DNA from: Stenotrophomonas beteli
Lineage (GTDB): Bacteria > Pseudomonadota > Gammaproteobacteria > Xanthomonadales > Xanthomonadaceae
NCBI RefSeq assembly: GCF_001431665.1
Contig: NZ_LLXV01000074.1
Location: 1 to 36,531, forward strand
Direction of reading: 5' to 3'
Length of the DNA: 36,531 bases
Shown here piece after piece: positions 32,474-36,531 of this stretch. Position 1 is the stretch's first letter; each line of letters opens with the position of its first letter. The notes under the pieces were generated by a model, which did no database searches, had not been told where the DNA came from, and worked only from the letters and a program-made list of their open reading frames with translations. Both the position numbers and the translations under genes were made by a program.

Positions 32474-34108
32474 TCAGCCGAGGCTGCGTGCGGTGTTGAT
32501 GACGTTGATGCCGTTGAAGCGCGCGGTCGACGAACCGTGCGAGACCGCCGAGACCTGGCCCGGCTGGCCCTTGCCGTCGAAGAACGAACCGCCCAGGCGG
32601 TAGTCGCGCTCATCGGCCACGGCGGTGCAGGCATTCCAGAATTCCGGCGTGCGGATCTGGTAGGCCACGTCTTCCAGCATGCGGGTGATCTGGCCGTTCT
32701 TGATCTCGTAGAACAGCTGCCCGCCGAACTGCGCGTTGTAACGCTGCTGGTCGATCGAGAACGAGCCGTCACCGATGATGTAGATGCCGTTCTCCACGTC
32801 CTTGATCAGGTCCGGCACGCTCAGCGGCTTCTTGCCCGGCGCCATCGACACGTTGGCCATGCGCTGGAACTGCACGCTGGACCACGAATCGGCGTAGCAG
32901 CAGCCATCGGACTCGGTCTTGCCGAGGATGTGGGCCTGGTCGCGGATGGTCTGGTAATCCACCAGCTTGCCGTCGCTGATCAGGTCCCAGCGCTTGCACT
33001 TCACGCCTTCGTCGTCATACGCGACCGCGCCCAGACTGCCCGGCTGGGTCTTGTCGGCGAAGATGTTGACCAGCTCGCTGCCGTACTGGAAACGCTGCTC
33101 GCGCTTGTCCAGGGTGGCGAAGCTGGTGCCGGCGTAGTTGGCCTCGTAGCCGAGCACGCGGTCCAGCTCCAGCGGATGGCCGATCGACTCGTGGATGGTC
33201 AGCCAGGTATGCGACGGGTCGAGCACCAGGTCGTACTTGCCGGGCTTGACCGACGGCGCCTTCAGCTTTTCCTGCGCCTGCTTGGCCGCCGCGATGGCGT
33301 CTTCCTTCATGTCGTAGGACGAACCGTAGTTCACCACGCCGTTGGGCGTGAGCACCTTGCCGCTGGCAGCGCCGTCCAGGTATTCGTAGCCCAGGCCCAT
33401 CGGCGCGGACAGTCCTTCGCGGGTGCGGAACTTGCCGCTGGCCTTGTCGATGGCGGTGACCGTCATCGGTGCCCAGATGCGGTGCACGTCCTGGTCGATG
33501 TAGGAGCCGTCGGTGGAGGCGAAGTACTTCTGTTCGTTGACCAGGAACAGCATCGAGTTGACGAAGCTGGCACCGGCGCCCATTGCCGCGGCATTGACGT
33601 CCAGCAGCAGGCCGACCTTGTCCTTGATCGGCACCTCCATCGCATTCTTGCGGATCGGCGTGCGCCAGCTCACCTCGCCCACGCCCGGCGCCTTGGCCAG
33701 CTGCACCGGCGCGGTCTGCACGCCGGCATTGGCCTTGGCGATCGCTGCGGCCTGCTGCGCGGCGCGGGCCACGTCGGCGGTGCTCAGCGCGTTGGTGGCA
33801 GCAAAGCCCCACGCGCCATTGACGATCACGCGGATGCCCACACCGGTCGACTCGGTGTTCACCACGTTCTGCACCTTGTCTTCGCGGGTGATCACGAACT
33901 GGCGCAGGTAGCGGCCGATGCGCACATCGCAGTAGGTGGCGCCGGCGCTGCGTGCGGCCTGCAGCGCGGCGTCGGCCAGGCGCTTCTTCAGCGCCGGGTC
34001 GAGGCTGGACTGCAGCTGCTCGGCGGCGATCGCCTTGCCGAAGAAGGAGGGCACGATCAGCCCGCCCGCGGTAAGCCCGGTCAGGGCCAGGAAGTCACGT
34101 CTTTGCAA
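32474..34108 (-). CDS. TldD-like zinc metallopeptidase with Tat signal (copy 2)
   Basis: A 544-residue protein. A twin-arginine signal (MQRRDFLALTGLTAGGLIVP) precedes the TldD fold. The zinc site is H306-E-x-x-x-H311 (TIHESIGHPLELDR), with a Cys/Asp-containing later block (GCCYADSWSSVQFQRMANVSM). E. coli TldD has no signal and is cytoplasmic, so export here is notable. The start is TTG at 34108, supported by GGAG a few bases upstream and by starting the Tat signal exactly; a nearby ATG is out of frame. It is a close relative of the next upstream gene and clearly arose by tandem duplication. It is separated from that gene by 30 bases. Confidence 0.9.
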   Translation of the reverse strand: MQRRDFLALTGLTAGGLIVPSFFGKAIAAEQLQSSLDPALKKRLADAALQAARSAGATYCDVRIGRYLRQFVITREDKVQNVVNTESTGVGIRVIVNGAWGFAATNALSTADVARAAQQAAAIAKANAGVQTAPVQLAKAPGVGEVSWRTPIRKNAMEVPIKDKVGLLLDVNAAAMGAGASFVNSMLFLVNEQKYFASTDGSYIDQDVHRIWAPMTVTAIDKASGKFRTREGLSAPMGLGYEYLDGAASGKVLTPNGVVNYGSSYDMKEDAIAAAKQAQEKLKAPSVKPGKYDLVLDPSHTWLTIHESIGHPLELDRVLGYEANYAGTSFATLDKREQRFQYGSELVNIFADKTQPGSLGAVAYDDEGVKCKRWDLISDGKLVDYQTIRDQAHILGKTESDGCCYADSWSSVQFQRMANVSMAPGKKPLSVPDLIKDVENGIYIIGDGSFSIDQQRYNAQFGGQLFYEIKNGQITRMLEDVAYQIRTPEFWNACTAVADERDYRLGGSFFDGKGQPGQVSAVSHGSSTARFNGINVINTARSLG

Positions 34109-34138
34109 GGCTGCTCTCCATGTCGAAGGATGGGTGGC

Positions 34139-35770
34139 TCATGCGCCGAGGCTGCGCGCGGTGTTGATGATGTTGATGCCGTTGAAGCGGGTGGTGGACG
34201 AACCGTGCGATACCGCCGAGACCTGGCCCGGCTGGCCCTTGCCATCGAAGAACGAACCGCCGAGGCGGAAATCGCGCTCGTCGCAGATGGCGGTACAGGC
34301 GTTCCAGAACTCCGGCGTGCGGATCTGGTAGGCCGCATCCTCGACCATGCCGGTAATCTTGCCGTCCTTGATCTGGTAGTACAGCTGGCCACCGAACTGC
34401 GCGTTGTAGCGCTGCTGGTCGATCGAGTACGAACCGCGGCCGTGGATCCAGATGCCGTTTTCCACGTCCTTGATCATGTCCTCCACGCTGAGCGGCTGCT
34501 TGCCCGGTGCCAGCGAGACGTTGGCCATGCGCTGGAACTGCACGCTGGACCAGGAGTCGGCGTAGCTGCAGCCATGCGATGCATCGCGGCCGAGGATATG
34601 GGCCTCGTCGCGGGTGGCCTGGTAGTCGACCAGGATGCCGTCGCGCACCAGGTCCCAGCGCTGCGTCTTCACCCCTTCATCGTCGTAGCCGACGGCGCCG
34701 AGGCTGCCCGGCTGGGTCTTGTCGGCGAAGAAGGTGACGATGTCGCTGCCCCAGCGGAAGCCGGCATCGCGCTTGTCCAGGGTGGCGAAGCTGGTGCCGG
34801 CGTAGTTGGCTTCGTAGCCGAGTACGCGGTCCAGCTCCAGCGGGTGGCCGACGTTCTCGTGGATGGTCAGGAACAGGTTGGAAGGATCCAGCACCAGGTC
34901 GTACCTGCCGGGCTTCACCGACGGCGCCTTCAGTTTCTCGCGGGCGTGGCGGGCCGCGGCGATGGCGTCCTCGACCGGATCATAGGAATCGCGGTAGGCG
35001 GTGATGCCACCGGGCAGGTGCACCTTGCCGCGCGCATCGCCATCGAGGAACTCATAGCCCATGCCCATCGGCGAGGACAGGCCGGCGCGGGTGCGGAACC
35101 TGCCGCTGGCCTTGTCGATGGCGGTGGCGGTGAACGGCAGCCAGATGCGGTGGATGTCCTGGTCGATGAACGAGCCATCGCTGGAGGCGAAGTACTTCTG
35201 CTCGTTGACCAGGAACAGGGTGGAATTGATGTAATCGGCGCCCGCATTCAGCGCGGCGGCATTGAGCGCCAGCAGCAGCTCGACCTTGTCCTGGATCGGC
35301 ACCGCCATCGCATTCCTGCGGACGGGCGTCTGCCAGCGCACCTCACCCACCGGCGGCGTCGGTGCCAGCTGCACCGGCCGGGTCTGGATGCCAGCGTTGG
35401 CGCGGGCGATGGCCGCCGCCTGCTCGACCGCAGCGCGCACGGCGGCTTCGGTCTGCTGATGGGTTGCAGCGAAGCCCCAGGCACCGTTGACGATCACCCG
35501 CACGCCCACCCCGGACGATTCGCGGTTGGTCACATTGCCGACCTGATGCTCGCGGGTGATGACCGACTGGTTGAGGTAGCGGCCGATGCGCACATCGCAG
35601 TAGCTGGCCTTGGCGCTGCGCGCGGCGGCGAGCGCCACGTCCGCCAGGCGCCTGCGCTGGGCGGTATCGACCGGGGCGAGCAGCTGCTCGGCAGCGATGG
35701 CACGGGAATGCGGCAGCAGCAGGCCCGCCAGGCCCAGACCGGAAAAAGCCAGGAACTCACGTCGTTGCAC
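34139..35770 (-). CDS. TldD-like zinc metallopeptidase with Tat signal (copy 1, operon head)
   Basis: A 543-residue protein, collinear with the copy at 32474. It has a Tat signal (MQRREFLAFSGLGLAGLLLP), zinc site H304-E-x-x-x-H309 (TIHENVGHPLELDR), and the same C-terminal block (GCSYADSWSSVQFQRMANVSL). Most differences lie in the N-terminal third and in the loop around GAWGFAATHQQTEA. The start is GTG 35770, with only a purine-rich GAGAGAGA tract as ribosome site. It is the first gene of the nine-gene operon running to 23434. Both copies keep all zinc residues, so neither is a pseudogene; they may form different pairs with the single TldE-like protein or act as homodimers. Confidence 0.9.
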   Translation of the reverse strand: MQRREFLAFSGLGLAGLLLPHSRAIAAEQLLAPVDTAQRRRLADVALAAARSAKASYCDVRIGRYLNQSVITREHQVGNVTNRESSGVGVRVIVNGAWGFAATHQQTEAAVRAAVEQAAAIARANAGIQTRPVQLAPTPPVGEVRWQTPVRRNAMAVPIQDKVELLLALNAAALNAGADYINSTLFLVNEQKYFASSDGSFIDQDIHRIWLPFTATAIDKASGRFRTRAGLSSPMGMGYEFLDGDARGKVHLPGGITAYRDSYDPVEDAIAAARHAREKLKAPSVKPGRYDLVLDPSNLFLTIHENVGHPLELDRVLGYEANYAGTSFATLDKRDAGFRWGSDIVTFFADKTQPGSLGAVGYDDEGVKTQRWDLVRDGILVDYQATRDEAHILGRDASHGCSYADSWSSVQFQRMANVSLAPGKQPLSVEDMIKDVENGIWIHGRGSYSIDQQRYNAQFGGQLYYQIKDGKITGMVEDAAYQIRTPEFWNACTAICDERDFRLGGSFFDGKGQPGQVSAVSHGSSTTRFNGINIINTARSLGA

Positions 35771-35864
35771 AGCGTTTCTCTCTCTCGCTTGCGTGCGGTT
35801 GGCAACGGGCCGGACCGATCACGTCAACTTCTCGACTTTCGCCAGCGCGGGGCATCCGGGCAAG

Positions 35865-35876
35865 TGACTGCAGTCA
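35865..35876. promoter_or_regulatory. 12-bp palindrome upstream of the TldD/MoxR operon
   Basis: TGACTGCAGTCA is a perfect palindrome 95 bases before the GTG start of the first operon gene. On the leftward strand a TTGACG (35822-35827) could be a -35, but no good -10 follows. The palindrome may be an operator. The gene-free stretch 35771-36444 otherwise consists of the repeats listed separately; I saw no further signal in 35771-35864. Confidence 0.25.
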
Positions 35877-35887
35877 TGGTTGGGGGT

Positions 35888-36072
35888 GTTTCGGCAGGGC
35901 TGCGCCCTGCACCTGCTCAATGCAACGGCCAAAGCCAGAGCCAGAGCGGCATTCCGTGGGATGGCGGGGCGATGTCGGATTGCGGGGACGCCGCAAGTAC
36001 GTCCGTGTAGGCTTGGCAGCCGCATCCATGCGGCTGACACCCCGCAATCCGACACCGCCCCACCTTCGACAG
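35888..36072 (-). repeat. ~190-base structured repeat, copy A (inverted)
   Basis: Read leftward from CTGTCGAAGG, it aligns over its whole length with copy B (36208-36398). Parts in order: a long G-rich arm; the perfect inner palindrome GCCGCATGGATGCGGC; a GCCTACANGGACGTA block; a C-rich arm complementary to the first; a CCCACGGAA..CTCTG stretch; and a small hairpin with a 7-bp stem and GCA loop (35894-35910). The long arms pair with each other, so a single strand would fold into a ~100-base stem-loop. Confidence 0.85.
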
Positions 36073-36090
36073 ATCTCCACGGCTGTTTTG

Positions 36091-36114
36091 GTAGGTGTCG
36101 ACCTTGGTCGACAC
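36091..36114 (+). repeat. GTAG-headed REP hairpin (SMAG variant)
   Basis: GTAG followed by GTGTCGACC-TT-GGTCGACAC, a perfect 9-bp stem with a two-base loop. It keeps the GTAG head of SMAG elements but has a different stem from the TGCCGGCC type elsewhere in the window. It lies between the two inverted copies of the longer repeat. Confidence 0.75.
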
Positions 36115-36139
36115 ATCTGTCAGACATCGAAATGAATCT

Positions 36140-36180
36140 GGGGTCGGATCCGTTTTCCTGCGGAAAACGGATCCGACCCC
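36140..36180. repeat. 41-base palindrome (19-bp perfect stem)
   Basis: Starts GGGGTCGGATCCGTTTTCC, loop TGC, then the exact complement back to CCGACCCC. A longer and stronger stem than a usual terminator, and of the same class as the decayed element at 23393. Its A/T-containing core gives TTTT on one strand and AAAA on the other, but inside the stem, not after it. Confidence 0.9.
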
Positions 36181-36207
36181 ACGGTCGTTCCAACAGACCA
36201 CAGGAAA

Positions 36208-36398
36208 CTGTCGAAGGCGGGGTGGGTCCGGTTGCGGGGGCGTGAGCCGCATGGATGCGGCGACCGAGCCTACATGGACGTATTTACGGCGCCCCCCGCA
36301 ACCCGACCCACCCCGCCAAACCCACGGAACCCAGCCTCTGCTTCGGCTGTTGCTGTTGCTCTTGGCCTGAAGCAGGTGCCGGGTGCAACCCGGCCGAT
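36208..36398 (+). repeat. ~190-base structured repeat, copy B
   Basis: Direct-strand copy. G-rich arm 36216-36241, inner palindrome GCCGCATGGATGCGGC 36246-36261, C-rich arm 36291-36317, and the small terminal hairpin GCCGGGT-GCA-ACCCGGC 36378-36394. It is oriented opposite to copy A. A third, truncated copy is at 1-60. Confidence 0.85.
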
Positions 36399-36444
36399 AC
36401 TCTCCCAGTGCTAGGCTGTGGCCACCGCCACCCACGGGGGCGGG

Positions 36445-36531
36445 ATGGGGGCGATCGTGTTGTTGCCGCTGTGCTTGGACGACGCCGCGCTGGACCGGTG
36501 CCTGGCGGCGCTGGATGCCGGCACAGCGCCG
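36445..36531 (+). CDS. Start of a possible glycosyltransferase-like gene (cut by window end)
   Basis: An open frame of 29 codons runs off the window edge from ATG 36445. An in-frame GTG at 36418 is an alternative start; a stop lies just before it at 36412. The peptide begins MGAIVLLPLCLDDAALDRCLAAL. It looks like the first strand and helix of a family 2 glycosyltransferase (hydrophobic strand, short acidic turn, then a helix ending ALDAG). A G-rich run before the ATG could serve as ribosome site. Too little is present to be sure of the family or even of the gene. Confidence 0.4.
   Translation, partial: MGAIVLLPLCLDDAALDRCLAALDAGTAP

Noticed and set aside
31286..36010. A 1574-codon open frame on the plus strand
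   Set aside because: It is antisense to both TldD-like genes and the TldE-like gene. The internal repetition in its peptide simply mirrors the tandem TldD duplication.
35771..36444. A CRISPR array or small protein genes in the long gene-free gap
   Set aside because: The repeats are two inverted copies plus unrelated palindromes, not regularly spaced direct repeats with spacers. Short frames there merely read through the repeats.

Overview
The window looks like chromosomal DNA from a Stenotrophomonas species (Xanthomonadaceae, S. maltophilia-like). The base composition is uniformly GC-rich, reading frames prefer G/C at third positions, and gene content is typical of the family. Several intergenic gaps carry short palindromes headed by GTAG (TGCCGGCC...GGCCGGCA), matching the SMAG/REP elements described from S. 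maltophilia. I saw no rRNA, tRNA, CRISPR array, phage or transposase gene, and no compositionally foreign island.

Layout, left to right. (1) 1-9554: a two-domain methylglyoxal synthase; a divergently transcribed orphan hybrid sensor kinase; and gltB-gltD (glutamate synthase), with a SMAG element between the two subunit genes. (2) 9728-12921: a small lipoprotein of the I78 protease-inhibitor type, a topoisomerase IB, a second I78-like lipoprotein, and a short-chain dehydrogenase with a histone-like basic N-terminal tail. (3) 12994-16642: a class-C-beta-lactamase-like serine hydrolase, divergent from a BlaI-type repressor and an M56 membrane metallopeptidase. Two BlaI-type operators lie in the divergent gap. 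The M56 protein lacks the penicillin sensor domain and instead has a Pro-rich linker and a repeat-rich coiled coil. (4) 16683-21930: an SGNH/GDSL esterase, a third I78-type lipoprotein, and a coupled exonuclease-helicase pair that resembles the MrfB-MrfA DNA-repair pair of Bacillus. (5) 22143-23376: two small secreted proteins of unknown function.

(6) 23434-35770 is one long leftward operon of nine genes with tiny gaps or 1-4 base overlaps. In transcription order it encodes: two TldD-like metallopeptidases with twin-arginine signals, a TldE/PmbA-like partner, a DUF4159 protein with a Tat-like signal, a MoxR AAA+ ATPase, a DUF58 protein, a BatA-N membrane protein, a DUF4175-like membrane protein with a His/Asp-rich insert, and a large membrane-anchored protein of unknown function. 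It looks like an envelope machine that couples MoxR/VWA-type chaperone modules to TldD/E proteolysis. This is the best candidate here for an under-described system.

(7) 35771-36444 has no gene. It holds two inverted copies of a roughly 190-base structured repeat whose stems show compensatory changes. Between them are a GTAG hairpin and a 41-base near-perfect palindrome. A third, truncated copy lies at the left edge of the window. The last bases may begin a glycosyltransferase-like gene.
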